NCBI RefSeq assembly: GCF_900096895.1 | Contig: NZ_FMYO01000001.1 | Coordinates: 895,113-959,112 of the forward strand | Direction: 5' to 3' | From: Acinetobacter kookii | Lineage (GTDB): Bacteria > Pseudomonadota > Gammaproteobacteria > Pseudomonadales > Moraxellaceae | Length of the DNA: 64,000 bases | Shown: positions 53,696 to 64,000 of the stretch, piece by piece | Position numbering within the stretch: the stretch's first letter is position 1 | Layout of the letters: each line of letters begins with the position of its first letter | Notes under the pieces: generated by a model | Database searches by the model: none | Told to the model about the DNA's origin: nothing | Seen by the model: the letters and a program-made list of their open reading frames with translations, nothing else | Translations under genes and position numbers: made by a program

Positions 53696-54757
53696 TTAGT
53701 GACCGCGGATTGTAATAATCGAACCTGGCACATAAGTACCTTGAGCTGGGCTAAAGTAAGTTTGCATGCCTTGAACTTCTACATCACCAATAGATGCTGC
53801 ATCACGGCTACCTAAATGGATAGCTTTCACATAAGTATCATGTGCACCACTTGTGCTGACAATACGAACAAAACCTTTGTTTGCAGCTGATTCACCAAAT
53901 ACACTAATATTTTGGTTAATTGTTAGATCACTAGAATTTGCATCTGTTAACTTAATGCTTTCAATGAAGATTTCACCTGCCTTAGTTGTATTTATATTAG
54001 CGTTTGTTGGTGAAAGGGCTGCTGGAACAACTGTTTTACCAGTCGTTGAGTTATCTAGAATACCCAAATCTTTAATCTCTAAACCACCGACCATTGTTGT
54101 ATTCAACTTAATCATTGCGCCTTGCGGTGCAGCACCTAATTGAATGTTTGCAGTCATTTTACCAGTTTTAACAGAAAGACCTGATAAAATCGCGTTTTCA
54201 GTACCTGTGCCACCACGGCGAATATTCGCTGCTCCAGCTGCTGGTGCAGCAGCCGATCCAACTACACCAATCTCGCCGATGTTAATATCTAGACCAGATA
54301 CCTGTGCGGCAATATTAATAAATGGATTGCCACCACCTGCATCTGAGTCAATTGTTAAGTCTGCTAAGTTACGGCTAGCAAGTAAATAAGCTCCGGCATT
54401 GTCATAGTTTGCGCCAATTACGATACCTTTGTTTTTTACAACGTTAGTTTCAGTAACACCATCAGCAGCCAGCTTAGTAATGCCATTTCCTTTAATATAA
54501 ATAGCACCAGCACCAGATGTTTTATCTACAAGTGTTACGCCATCAGCTTGAAGCTCTTTATAACCAGCTGCTCCCATACCATCATTATCGTGAATGAATA
54601 ATTTTTCGATTTCGATTTTTGAAATACCGATCCCAATGTTTAAACCATCTTGACCAGTAGTAGCACCCAATGAAGCATCATCCATTGCTTGCATTGCCAT
54701 CGCATTTGCGCTGATTGCTAATGAAGAAACTAAAGCAAGTTTAGTAAATTTTTTCAT
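53696..54757 (-). CDS. filA: FilA, abundant-type secreted protein of the fil locus
   Basis: From the ATG at 54757 (GGGAGAG upstream), 353 residues. The signal peptide MKKFTKLALVSSLAISANA is followed by MQAMDDASLGATTGQDGLNI, the leader-like motif of the DUF6160 group. The mature protein has no cysteine or tryptophan, is rich in Gly, Ala, Asn and Ile, and alternates short beta stretches such as GLDINIGEIGVV and DLTINQNISVFG, ending IITIRGH. It looks like a secreted beta-solenoid or fibre subunit. It is the first fil gene and is followed by a terminator, as expected of a major structural component. No pilin donor strand or N-methylation motif is present. Confidence 0.75.
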   Translation of the reverse strand: MKKFTKLALVSSLAISANAMAMQAMDDASLGATTGQDGLNIGIGISKIEIEKLFIHDNDGMGAAGYKELQADGVTLVDKTSGAGAIYIKGNGITKLAADGVTETNVVKNKGIVIGANYDNAGAYLLASRNLADLTIDSDAGGGNPFINIAAQVSGLDINIGEIGVVGSAAAPAAGAANIRRGGTGTENAILSGLSVKTGKMTANIQLGAAPQGAMIKLNTTMVGGLEIKDLGILDNSTTGKTVVPAALSPTNANINTTKAGEIFIESIKLTDANSSDLTINQNISVFGESAANKGFVRIVSTSGAHDTYVKAIHLGSRDAASIGDVEVQGMQTYFSPAQGTYVPGSIITIRGH

Positions 54758-54761
54758 TTCG

Positions 54762-54777
54762 TACTCTCCCAAGAGTA
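54762..54777 (-). promoter_or_regulatory. Hairpin enclosing the filA ribosome-binding site
   Basis: On the mRNA strand TACTCT-TGGG-AGAGTA is a perfect 6-bp stem with a 4-nt loop, and the Shine-Dalgarno GGGAGAG spans loop and stem, 4 nt before the ATG. It could make filA translation dependent on unfolding or stabilise the 5' end. Confidence 0.5.
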
Positions 54778-54875
54778 TTATTTTTTTTGATTGTTAACTA
54801 CTCGATTTCACTGATTGTTTTTTATTTTTTGACAATAGTGAGGCTTTCCTTGAGCAGCTGGTTTGCCCTAGTTAA

Positions 54876-54902
54876 ATTATATGGCTGTCATTTTTTGTTC
54901 AA
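54876..54902 (-). promoter_or_regulatory. Candidate sigma-70 promoter of the fil operon
   Basis: On the minus strand TTGAAC (54897-54902) and TATAAT (54876-54881) are separated by 15 bp, about 120 bp before the filA start. The spacer is two bases shorter than ideal. Confidence 0.45.
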
Positions 54903-55014
54903 CTGCTGTTGGTCGCAATCTGCATGTTACCGATAAACGGTATTTACAGTTTTTATGCACCAACAATGTTATAGAATAGCTTATCTATGTATCGAATTTT
55001 TAAAGTCACATCGT

Positions 55015-56367
55015 ATGAATAAGCCTGTTTTTTTTCAAAAATTGCTGACCAAACAACAGCTTAATCCTACTGAAATTCTTTTATGCCTATCACATCTTAA
55101 CCATGTGGTTTACTTAAAAAATGTAAAGCAACCTGTCATTGCTTTTTTAGCCTCTGAATATATGCTGGTGCACAATAAAAAAATTCAGAAATTTACCAGA
55201 ATATCGTTAAATCAATATCAGCAAAAAAATGAACCGATTGATTTCAATCATTTTTTTAAACAGGGTTTGCAAAACCATTCTTCTGACTTCAATGGCGGTT
55301 TAATCGGCTTTATCAGTTATGATGAAGCTGCCCAGCAACAGGTTAACATTCAATCCAAAAATCAGCCTTCTTTATTTTTAGGCATTTATTGCAGCTATAT
55401 TAAACTGACCGATCAAGGCTGGACTTTTTTTAGCCATGAGCATGATGCTGAAGCGATATTTCAGATGCTTCAAGATGCCTTACAAAACAAAAATAGCTTC
55501 ATTAAAGAAAATCAATCATTTACGCTTACACAACCTTGTACTGCACGCTGGAATAAAAAACAGTATGTGAATGCCTTTAAACAGGTTCAAGATTACATTC
55601 GGGCAGGTGACTGTTATCAGATTAATTTGACTCAAGAATTTACCGCCAAAGCACAAGGGTTATTACTCGATACAGCAGACGCATTTTGGCAACTGACGGA
55701 TGCACCTTATTCGGGTTATGTCAAAATTGATGATTTTGAATTACTCAGCTGTTCTCCCGAACTGTTTATCGAATTTGAAGCAAATCGGAAAATCACCACA
55801 AAACCAATTAAAGGCACCATGCCGCGATATCAAGATGCTGCACTTGATGAACAATCCAAGCAAAGCCTAATTCACTCTAAAAAAGACCAAGCCGAAAATG
55901 TAATGATTGTAGATTTACTGCGTAATGATTTGAGTGTATACGCTGAAACAGGATCGGTGAAAACACCAAAACTTTTTGAAATTGAGTCATTTAATCAAGT
56001 TCACCATATGGTCAGTGAAGTCACTGCCACTTTAAGGGAAGATATCAATCCTTTTCATGTGCTCATGTCTGCTCTGCCGGGTGGTTCGATCACTGGTGCA
56101 CCCAAAATTCGTGCCATGCAAATTATAGAGGAGCTTGAAGGTGCTCCACGTGGAGCCTACTGCGGTTCGATGGGTTATTTTAATTTTGATGGCACAGGTT
56201 CATGGAATATTCTGATTCGCTCGATTCAAAAATATCAGGATGATGTTTCTGTCTGGGCGGGTGGCGGTATCACCATTGCATCAGATTGCGATGCTGAGTA
56301 TCAGGAATGTTTTGATAAAGTCGAAGCCATGCTGAATTTACTCAACACTTGGTACACACCTGCATAA
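55015..56367 (+). CDS. pabB: Aminodeoxychorismate synthase component I PabB
   Basis: Converts chorismate and ammonia to 4-amino-4-deoxychorismate in folate (p-aminobenzoate) synthesis, with ammonia supplied by PabA. From the ATG at 55015 the protein has 450 residues, close to E. coli PabB; a start 20 codons earlier (54955) is also open and neither has a strong Shine-Dalgarno. The chorismate-binding domain is clear: AGDCYQINLTQEF, the lysine in TTKPIKGTMPR, MIVDLLRNDLSVYAE, and SALPGGSITGAPKIRAMQII. It is divergent from filA and ends in a strong terminator. Confidence 0.92.
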   Translation: MNKPVFFQKLLTKQQLNPTEILLCLSHLNHVVYLKNVKQPVIAFLASEYMLVHNKKIQKFTRISLNQYQQKNEPIDFNHFFKQGLQNHSSDFNGGLIGFISYDEAAQQQVNIQSKNQPSLFLGIYCSYIKLTDQGWTFFSHEHDAEAIFQMLQDALQNKNSFIKENQSFTLTQPCTARWNKKQYVNAFKQVQDYIRAGDCYQINLTQEFTAKAQGLLLDTADAFWQLTDAPYSGYVKIDDFELLSCSPELFIEFEANRKITTKPIKGTMPRYQDAALDEQSKQSLIHSKKDQAENVMIVDLLRNDLSVYAETGSVKTPKLFEIESFNQVHHMVSEVTATLREDINPFHVLMSALPGGSITGAPKIRAMQIIEELEGAPRGAYCGSMGYFNFDGTGSWNILIRSIQKYQDDVSVWAGGGITIASDCDAEYQECFDKVEAMLNLLNTWYTPA

Positions 56368-56370
56368 TTA

Positions 56371-56402
56371 AAAAAAGCGATTCTATTGAATCGCTTTTTT
56401 AA
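56371..56402 (+). terminator. pabB terminator
   Basis: AAAAAGCGATTC - TATT - GAATCGCTTTTTT, immediately after the pabB stop; it can also act on the opposite strand for hisC. Confidence 0.85.
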
Positions 56403-56404
56403 AA

Positions 56405-56470
56405 TCCCTCTAACCTCCCTTTAGTAAAGGAAGGAAATCCCCTCTTTTGTGAAGAGAGGTTTGGGGAGAT
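56405..56470. repeat. REP-like double hairpin 3' of hisC
   Basis: Two adjacent hairpins (CCTCCCTTTA/TAAAGGAAGG and CCTCTT/AAGAGAGG) are enclosed by outer arms ATCCCTCTAACC and GGTTTGGGGAGAT. The purine-rich and pyrimidine-rich arms resemble those on the other side of hisC. Confidence 0.6.
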
Positions 56471-57561
56471 TAAGCCAGAATATCGTTTTTCAATGTATCG
56501 ACCAAACGCTGGTTTTGCTCGTCCGTACCGATAGTAATACGCAGGAACTGGTTAATACGCGGCTTATTGAAATAACGTACGATGATGCCACGTTCACGTA
56601 ATTCAGCAGCCAATTCAGCTGCATCTTTTGATGACAGTGAGGCAAAAATAAAGTTTGCACTCGATGGCAAGACTTTAAAGCCAAGTTCAGTCAGTTGAGC
56701 AACCAACTTTTCACGACTCGCAATCACCTTCTCATTTTGCGCTTCAAAGTATTCCTGATCTTCAAAAGAAGCCACAGCCGCCGCAATCGCAAAACGATCG
56801 ATCGGATAGGAGTTAAAACTATTCTTCACCGCTTCAAGGGCAGCGATGAGATGTGGCTGCGCAATGGCAAAACCGACACGTAAGCCTGCTAAGGAGCGTG
56901 ATTTAGAAGTCGTTTGGCAAACCACCAAGTTATCGTATTTCTCAACCAATGCAACCGCAGATTCAGCGCCAAAATCGACATAAGCTTCATCAATGACAAC
57001 CACTGAATCGGGATTGGCCTGAAGAACCTCTTCAATGGCAGACAAACCAAGTGCGATACTGGTCGGCGCATTCGGATTGGTAATGATAATCCCGCCATTA
57101 GGCTGTTTATAATCATCCACCACAATTTCAAAATCATCATTCAATGGCAAAACTTTGGTTTTTACCCCAAAGAACTGACTATAAACCGGATAAAAACTGT
57201 AAGTAATGTCCGGATACAGGATTGGCAATTCCTGGACAAAAAAAGCCTTGAAGATGTGCGCCAACACTTCATCAGAACCATTACCAACAAATACATGACT
57301 CACGTCAACATGTTGCTGCTTGGCAATAGCCTGTTTTAAAGCGGATGCATCCGGGTCTGGATATAAACGCAACACATCTGCCGAATTTGCCAATACCGCC
57401 TGAACCGCTTCTACCACTTTTGGTGATGGCGGATAGGGATTTTCATTGGTATTTAATTTTAGAAGATTTTGGATTTTGGGTTGTTCACCTGGCACGTAAG
57501 GTTCGAGTTCACGTACTTCAGGACTCCAAAAACGCATTTGTTCTGTGGTGATGGTCGACAT
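56470..57561 (-). CDS. hisC: Histidinol-phosphate aminotransferase HisC
   Basis: PLP enzyme that makes L-histidinol phosphate from imidazole-acetol phosphate. The 363 residues of fold type I contain [14 protein letters not shown] near 35, [19 protein letters not shown], the [10 protein letters not shown] loop, VIDEAYVDF and the PLP-binding lysine in [16 protein letters not shown]. It is the third his gene of the hisG-hisD-hisC run, but separated from hisD by 219 bp of repeats, so it may have its own promoter or depend on processing. Confidence 0.95.
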   Translation of the reverse strand: MSTITTEQMRFWSPEVRELEPYVPGEQPKIQNLLKLNTNENPYPPSPKVVEAVQAVLANSADVLRLYPDPDASALKQAIAKQQHVDVSHVFVGNGSDEVLAHIFKAFFVQELPILYPDITYSFYPVYSQFFGVKTKVLPLNDDFEIVVDDYKQPNGGIIITNPNAPTSIALGLSAIEEVLQANPDSVVVIDEAYVDFGAESAVALVEKYDNLVVCQTTSKSRSLAGLRVGFAIAQPHLIAALEAVKNSFNSYPIDRFAIAAAVASFEDQEYFEAQNEKVIASREKLVAQLTELGFKVLPSSANFIFASLSSKDAAELAAELRERGIIVRYFNKPRINQFLRITIGTDEQNQRLVDTLKNDILA

Positions 57562-57780
57562 TTTATTTTCTCTTATTTCCCTCTCCTAACCTCTCTTGCG
57601 CTTTGCTTTAAAGCAATCCTTAAAGCTCGCTCAGGGAGAGGAATCTTCATCTCATAAATGATGGAATCAAACATCAAAGTTATTCTCATCATATGAGTTT
57701 CCCTCTCCTTTCAGGAGAGGGTTAGGGAGAGGTTTATAATTTTAGAAAACCAGATTTTTTTCTATCTAGCCTATGATTTA
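57562..57780. repeat. REP-like repeat block between hisD and hisC
   Basis: The gap holds two hairpin elements. One (about 57577-57642) has outer arms TTCCCTCTCC and GGGAGAGGAA around a 40-bp core (57595-57634) that matches 32 of 40 bases at 39511-39550. The other (57701-57721) is a perfect stem CCCTCTCCT-TTC-AGGAGAGGG followed by TTAGGGAGAGG. No gene is present. Confidence 0.65.
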
Positions 57781-59070
57781 TTACTGATAACGATAACGCG
57801 CTGAACGTGCATGGGCATCCAAGTTTTCCTGTTGCGCCAAGATATCGGCCGTTTTCGCTAAAGTTTTTACGCCTTCTTCCGAGCACATAATCAGGCTGGA
57901 ACGCTTCTGAAAATCATACACACCGAGTGGTGATGAGAAACGCGCTGTGCCCGATGTCGGCAACACATGGTTGGGACCCGCGCAATAATCACCAATCGCT
58001 TCAGGCGTGTAGCGTCCCATGAAGATGGCACCAGCATGGCGAATATTTTCCGACATTTCCTCGGCTTCATCCAGGCAAAGCTCTAAATGTTCTGGCGCGA
58101 CCTGGTTGATGAGATCAATCGCTTCCTGACGATCTTTCACCAAAACCAATGCCCCACGGTTGGCAATTGAAGTACGGGCAATTTCAGCTTTTGGCAAAGC
58201 AGCTAAATGTTCTTCAATCGCCTGTTCAACTTCATTTAAAAGCTGTTCATCTGGGGTAATAAAAATCGCTTGTGCAACCGTATCATGCTCAGCTTGTGAC
58301 AATAAATCCATTGCCAGCCATTTCGGATTATTCTGACCTTCTGCATATACCAAAATTTCAGACGGCCCTGCAATCATGTCGATACCGACCTGACCAAATA
58401 CGGCACGTTTAGCTGCTGCCACAAAACGGTTACCTGGACCGGTAATTTTATCGACAGGGGGAATCGTCTCCGTTCCATAAGCCAATGCGGCAACCGCTTG
58501 TGCCCCACCAATGGTAAATACACGATGCACCCCAGCCAGATATGCAGCTGCCAATACCAATGGATTGAGTTCACCATTCGGCGCCGGAACCACCATGATA
58601 ATTTCTGGCACACCCGCCACATGTGCAGGAACGGCATTCATCAATACAGAAGATGGATATGATGCCAAACCGCCCGGCACATAAATACCGACTCGATCCA
58701 GCGGGGTAATTTTTTGCCCTAAGGTATTTCCCAAAGCATCAACATAGGTCCAGCCATCCTGCTTTTGCGCCTGGTGGAATTCACGAATACGGTTTGCAGC
58801 CAACTCCAAAGCTTGACGAACTTCTGTCGTTAAACCTTCAAAAGCCGCTTTGAGTTGTTCTTGAGTAAGTTCTAGATCAGAAAATTGATGCGCTGGATGT
58901 CGATCGAACTGTTGAGTGAGTTTAAGAACATGAGCATCACCATGCTGACGTACATCAGCAATGATTTGGTCTACGGTTTTTAAAAGTTCAGGATCACTAA
59001 CTGTCTCAAAAGCCAACAAGTCTGCAAAGGCCTGTTTAAAGCTTTGATCTTGAGTCGATAAACGTCGCAT
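57781..59070 (-). CDS. hisD: Histidinol dehydrogenase HisD
   Basis: NAD-linked, zinc-dependent enzyme catalysing the last two steps of histidine synthesis. From the ATG at 59070 it is 429 residues, the normal length; the open frame to 59139 adds 23 residues without homology. Family stretches are [54 protein letters not shown] and the metal-ligand regions SQAEHD and APEHLEL. hisG lies 207 bp upstream with a terminator between. Confidence 0.95.
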   Translation of the reverse strand: MRRLSTQDQSFKQAFADLLAFETVSDPELLKTVDQIIADVRQHGDAHVLKLTQQFDRHPAHQFSDLELTQEQLKAAFEGLTTEVRQALELAANRIREFHQAQKQDGWTYVDALGNTLGQKITPLDRVGIYVPGGLASYPSSVLMNAVPAHVAGVPEIIMVVPAPNGELNPLVLAAAYLAGVHRVFTIGGAQAVAALAYGTETIPPVDKITGPGNRFVAAAKRAVFGQVGIDMIAGPSEILVYAEGQNNPKWLAMDLLSQAEHDTVAQAIFITPDEQLLNEVEQAIEEHLAALPKAEIARTSIANRGALVLVKDRQEAIDLINQVAPEHLELCLDEAEEMSENIRHAGAIFMGRYTPEAIGDYCAGPNHVLPTSGTARFSSPLGVYDFQKRSSLIMCSEEGVKTLAKTADILAQQENLDAHARSARYRYQ

Positions 59071-59231
59071 CAATTTACCCACAAGGTTTGAATTGGAAAA
59101 GTTTAGTTTACCTTGTTTCCCAAACTTTGTGGGTATCAATCACACATCTATTCACACAGTTTCATAGGAAATTACTTTGTGAATTATCGAATAAATCTGG
59201 GTTTAGCTAGGGATAGTAAAAACAGGCATAA

Positions 59232-59258
59232 AAAAACCGCCACAAAATGACGGTTTTT
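59232..59258 (-). terminator. Terminator after hisG
   Basis: AAAAACCGCCA and TGACGGTTTTT pair with one G-U, ending in U residues, 20 bp after the hisG stop; it separates hisG-murA transcription from hisD. Confidence 0.75.
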
Positions 59259-59277
59259 CATATTGAGATGCAAAAAC

Positions 59278-61229
<1,952 letters not shown>

Positions 61230-61235
61230 CTAGTT

Positions 61236-61490
61236 CTAAGCTCCGAATAAGCTTGCTTTACGCCATTCTTCTTTGGTCATTGCGCGAATAGTTACCGCAT
61301 GTACTTCACCGCTGGCAATATATGAATTTAACGGAGCATAAACTGTCTGTTGGCGTGCCACCGGACGTTTGCCTTCAAATTGTTCATCTACGATGCGAAG
61401 ATCAAATTTCCCGCCTTGCCCACTAACTGCAACTTCAGCCTCTGGAAAAGCAGCTTTTAAAATTTCAGTGAGCTGTTCACTATTCATCAC
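61236..61490 (-). CDS. ibaG: BolA-family protein IbaG
   Basis: An 84-residue BolA-fold protein upstream of murA, as in E. coli where the gene is ibaG (yrbA). The helix-turn region with FDLRIVDEQFEGKRPVARQQ and the signature AVTIRAMTKEEW are visible. BolA proteins bind monothiol glutaredoxins and share a 2Fe-2S cluster; IbaG is linked to acid response and envelope maintenance. It is separated from hpf by a terminator. Confidence 0.9.
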   Translation of the reverse strand: MMNSEQLTEILKAAFPEAEVAVSGQGGKFDLRIVDEQFEGKRPVARQQTVYAPLNSYIASGEVHAVTIRAMTKEEWRKASLFGA

Positions 61491-61582
61491 AAAGACCTCT
61501 TATAGGACCAACGGTGTAAAAACCTGCCATTTTACTATAAATATGAAAAATAAATCATTAAGCTATAACATTTAATATATAA

Positions 61583-61610
61583 AAAAAGAGGTCATAAAAA
61601 ACCTCTTTTT
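61583..61610 (-). terminator. hpf terminator
   Basis: AAAAAGAGGT pairs with ACCTCTTTTT around a short A-rich loop, 15 bp after the hpf stop. Confidence 0.85.
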
Positions 61611-61624
61611 GTTCAAAAACCGAA

Positions 61625-61957
61625 CTATGCCATTAAAGATGGGGCTGCAACCTGCATTTTTCTATGCTTATGCAACTGTCTTTTCAGTTTTTCTGTTAAT
61701 TTTTTTATTGATGTATACATATCATCAGCTGTTGCCTGTGCAAACAATTCTGCCCCCGGTACACGAATAATCGCTTCAGCTATATGATTTAAACTTCCTT
61801 TTCTTGAACGTTTGTCCACTTGATGATCTTTGGTCAATTTTACCTGCATACTATTGACCTGGTCCAAATGTTTGGTCATTTCAGCAAATTTTAATCGGAT
61901 ATTATCTTCAATTGCAGGGGTGATAGTTAAGTGATGACCACGAATTGTTATTTGCAT
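61625..61957 (-). CDS. hpf: Ribosome hibernation promoting factor HPF
   Basis: A short-type HPF/YfiA protein that dimerises or inactivates 70S ribosomes in stationary phase. From the ATG at 61957, with GAGGGA upstream, 110 residues show the S30AE fold: QITIRGHHLTITPAIEDNIR, then the basic DHQVDKRSRKGSLNHIAEAI and AQATADDMYTSIKKLTEKLK. There is no long-form C-terminal domain. It lies directly after rpoN, as in most gammaproteobacteria, but with a terminator between them. Confidence 0.93.
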   Translation of the reverse strand: MQITIRGHHLTITPAIEDNIRLKFAEMTKHLDQVNSMQVKLTKDHQVDKRSRKGSLNHIAEAIIRVPGAELFAQATADDMYTSIKKLTEKLKRQLHKHRKMQVAAPSLMA

Positions 61958-62073
61958 AATTCTATCCCTCACCTTCTTTAGGATTAGTTAAAGTCATAGC
62001 CGAAACGATCTACTGAAAGAACTCAGAATTCTGCAATTCACACTTTAAATCATTTCAACCACACCTTTAAAAG

Positions 62074-62106
62074 AAAAAAAGATTCATTATGTTGTCATAA
62101 TGAATC
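62074..62106 (-). terminator. rpoN terminator
   Basis: On the minus strand GATTCATTATG and CATAATGAATC form a perfect 11-bp stem with a 4-nt loop, followed by seven U residues, 25 bp after the rpoN stop. Confidence 0.88.
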
Positions 62107-62130
62107 CCTAGAATAATCAGATTTTTAAAA

Positions 62131-63585
62131 TTAGATCAAGACTTTTCGTTCAGAAGATGAAGGAATATGTAACGACTCTCGATATTTAGCAACTGTCCGG
62201 CGTGCTACATCAATGCCATCTTGTTTTAACAAATTGGCAATAATATTGTCAGATAAAGGCTTGCGTGGATTCTCTTCGGAAATTAACTTTTTAATTTTTG
62301 CGCGAATTGCAATGGAAGATGCTTCTCCGCCAGAAGTCGTGGCTACATGACTGGAGAAGAAATATTTCAGCTCAAACAACCCCCGCGGTGTCAGCATAAA
62401 TTTGTTGGTCGTTACACGTGAGACAGTAGACTCATGCAATTCCACCTCTTCTGCAATATCGCGCAGCACTAAAGGTTTCATCCCCTCCGCACCAATTTCC
62501 AAAAACATTTTTTGATGTTCTACAATACAGGTGGCCACTTTTAATAGGGTTTTATGACGCTCGTCGACACTTTTAATAAAATTTTTGGCATCGAGCATTT
62601 GATTGCGTAAATATTGATTGTCGTTACTTTGATCTGCACGTTTAATCATACTGGCATAAAAAGAATTAATCCTTAATTTGGGCATAACATCCGGATTTAA
62701 CTGCACCTGCCAATGATCATTCTTTTTCATAACCACCACATCGGGAATCTGATAATCAGAGTCTTTTTCTTCAAACTCCAGTCCCGGATAGGCTTTTAAG
62801 GTCTTTAACAGATCAACTGCACATTTTAATTGCTCAGGATTCAAACCGGTTTGTTTAACCAATTTCGGCAATTCATTCGAAATGAGTAACTCATAATGAT
62901 TTAACAATTTTATCGCTTCACAACGATAGGCTTGATGTACAGGTAAACTTTCGAGTTGCACCAATAAACATTCTGCCAGATTACGCGATGCCACACCTGG
63001 AGGATCCAGATGTTGAATATGTTTTAAAACAACAAGAACTTCATCATTTTCCACCTCATCCTCATAATCCATCGTTTCCAATAAATGTTGCACAGATGCC
63101 GTGATTTCGGCAATTTCAGCATCTAAAAAACCCTTTTCATCTAAAGAATCCACAATACAGTGCGCGATGAGGCGATCCACAGCAGAAAAATGCAATAAAT
63201 TAATCTGCTCGAGTACATGCTCTTTTAAACCCAAATGTCCTTGGCGATTATCTTCTCGTTCTTCATATTCAGGGGAACCCAAACTGGTCGGCTGATGGGT
63301 ATAAACATCATCCCAATCAGTATCCACAGGTAGATCATCCGGAAGATGGTTTGCATTTAGCTCATTGGTTAAATCTTTACTGTCACGTTCTTGATCTTGC
63401 AAGGCAGATAGACTTTCAATCGAAGATTGCTCTTCTACTTTTTCCAATAAGGGATTACTATCAAGTTGAATTTGGATTTCTTGCTCTAGCTCAAGGCTAG
63501 AAAGTTGAAGCAAACGAATGGCTTGTTGTAACTGCGGTGTCAGTGACAAGGAGTTTGCAACTTTTAATCCAACCGATAACTTCAT
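62131..63585 (-). CDS. rpoN: RNA polymerase sigma-54 factor RpoN
   Basis: Alternative sigma factor for enhancer-dependent -24/-12 promoters. The 484 residues contain the Gln/Leu-rich activator-interacting region I at the N terminus (LSLTPQLQQAIRLLQLSSLE), an acidic region II (about 60-110), the core-binding and crosslinking domains, the HTH (LHESTVSRVTTNKFMLTPRG) and the C-terminal RpoN box ARRTVAKYRESL. It precedes hpf. No enhancer-binding regulator gene occurs in the window. Confidence 0.97.
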   Translation of the reverse strand: MKLSVGLKVANSLSLTPQLQQAIRLLQLSSLELEQEIQIQLDSNPLLEKVEEQSSIESLSALQDQERDSKDLTNELNANHLPDDLPVDTDWDDVYTHQPTSLGSPEYEEREDNRQGHLGLKEHVLEQINLLHFSAVDRLIAHCIVDSLDEKGFLDAEIAEITASVQHLLETMDYEDEVENDEVLVVLKHIQHLDPPGVASRNLAECLLVQLESLPVHQAYRCEAIKLLNHYELLISNELPKLVKQTGLNPEQLKCAVDLLKTLKAYPGLEFEEKDSDYQIPDVVVMKKNDHWQVQLNPDVMPKLRINSFYASMIKRADQSNDNQYLRNQMLDAKNFIKSVDERHKTLLKVATCIVEHQKMFLEIGAEGMKPLVLRDIAEEVELHESTVSRVTTNKFMLTPRGLFELKYFFSSHVATTSGGEASSIAIRAKIKKLISEENPRKPLSDNIIANLLKQDGIDVARRTVAKYRESLHIPSSSERKVLI

Positions 63586-63873
63586 ACTATCCTACTCTTT
63601 TTAACTGCTATTTATAAAAGCACGCCTTACAAGCAATTTTTGTGCCGTTTTAATTTTTATATCATAGATACACATAAAAAATATACAAATTTACGGATTT
63701 TTTAGTCATATTTTCGATAAAATATAAAAAATTAATGCTAAATATTTTTATAAATGAATAATTTATTCTTGATATAACATCAAACTTTCTAAATAACAGC
63801 AAATTCAAATCAAGAATCTATTCTCATTCATCAATTCAATAATGATCTTGAGGTTTTAAAAACTCCCGCGCAT
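63586..63873. other. AT-rich gap between rpoN and the 5S terminator
   Basis: About 290 bp, strongly AT-rich, with no open reading frame of note. It should contain the rpoN promoter, which I cannot place confidently among several TATAAT-like hexamers. Confidence 0.5.
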
Positions 63874-63902
63874 AAAAAAAGCCCCTACACTTGGCAGGGG
63901 CT
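63874..63902 (-). terminator. rRNA operon terminator
   Basis: On the minus strand AGCCCCT and AGGGGCT pair around a 9-nt loop and are followed by seven U residues; it lies about 10 bp beyond the 5S 3' end and ends the rrn operon. Confidence 0.88.
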
Positions 63903-63911
63903 TTTGAATAA

Positions 63912-64000
63912 TGAGCTGGCGATGACTTACTCTCACATGGGTAATCCCACACTACCATCAGCGCTAAGAGGTTTCACTTCTGAGTTCGGGAAGGGATCAG
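63912..64000 (-). rRNA. rrf: 5S ribosomal RNA, 3' part (cut by the window edge)
   Basis: The minus strand reads CCCGAACTCAGAAGTGAAAC, then TTAGCGCTGATGGTAGTGTG, then CCCATGTGAGAGTAAGTC, which is the bacterial 5S rRNA sequence from its loop B/helix III region to the 3' end. Roughly the last 89 of about 115 nucleotides are present; the 5' end, and presumably the 23S and 16S genes, lie beyond the right edge. Confidence 0.95.

Noticed and set aside
54852..54869. Sigma-54 type -24/-12 element before filA (GG-N10-GC on the minus strand)
   Set aside because: The dinucleotide spacing fits, but the flanks match the consensus poorly and no enhancer-binding site is visible. A TTGAAC/TATAAT pair nearby is more convincing.

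Overview
The window looks like chromosomal DNA of an Acinetobacter species (Moraxellaceae, Gammaproteobacteria). This rests on moderately AT-rich housekeeping genes with Acinetobacter-like sequences (short HisG, MurA, RpoN), Smc rather than MukB beside zipA and ligA, and a six-gene filA-filF locus I know only from Acinetobacter annotation. No prophage, CRISPR array, integron, tRNA gene or intact insertion sequence is visible. The right edge enters a 5S rRNA gene.

Layout. 1-9.4 kb: an NAD-dependent epimerase/reductase, rlmF, then gntR-smc-zipA-ligA (read leftwards). 9.4-16.8 kb: TauE-type exporter, birA, coaX, a tandem pair of RBBP9/YdeN-like hydrolases, ffh, a YpjD-like membrane protein and a possible gene scrap. 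16.9-32 kb: the complete phenylacetate catabolic island paaABCDEFGHJK-X-Y with divergent paaZ, plus an MFS carrier. The genes encode activation (PaaK), epoxidation (PaaABCE, matured by PaaD), ring isomerisation (PaaG), ring cleavage and aldehyde oxidation (PaaZ) and beta-oxidation (PaaF, PaaH, PaaJ). Repressor PaaX has candidate operators between paaA and paaZ and before the MFS gene. paaI is absent.

32-46.5 kb: dusC, a NERD-domain protein, ogt, a guanidinium exporter under a guanidine-II (mini-ykkC) riboswitch, a periplasmic copper-resistance operon (small Cys/His-rich protein, copA, copB), rpe followed by a five-copy 12-bp array of DnaA-box-like repeats, a MITE-like element, S-formylglutathione hydrolase, a membrane-anchored C13 (legumain-like) peptidase, rsmJ, uppP, tsaB, a gamma-carbonic-anhydrase-like protein and two NUDIX hydrolases.

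46.5-54.9 kb: the fil operon, read leftwards as filA-B-C-D-E-F. It encodes an abundant-looking Cys-free secreted protein, a C39-type cysteine peptidase, an outer-membrane barrel with a low-complexity N-terminal region, a FadL-type barrel, a periplasmic protein and a large lipoprotein. It is annotated as pilus genes, but nothing in it is a chaperone, usher or pilin. Its parts resemble the Pseudomonas Fap amyloid-export system, and it is the best candidate here for an under-described system. 55-64 kb: pabB, hisC, hisD, hisG, murA, ibaG, hpf, rpoN and the 3' part of a 5S rRNA gene. Intergenic REP-like hairpins flank hisC.
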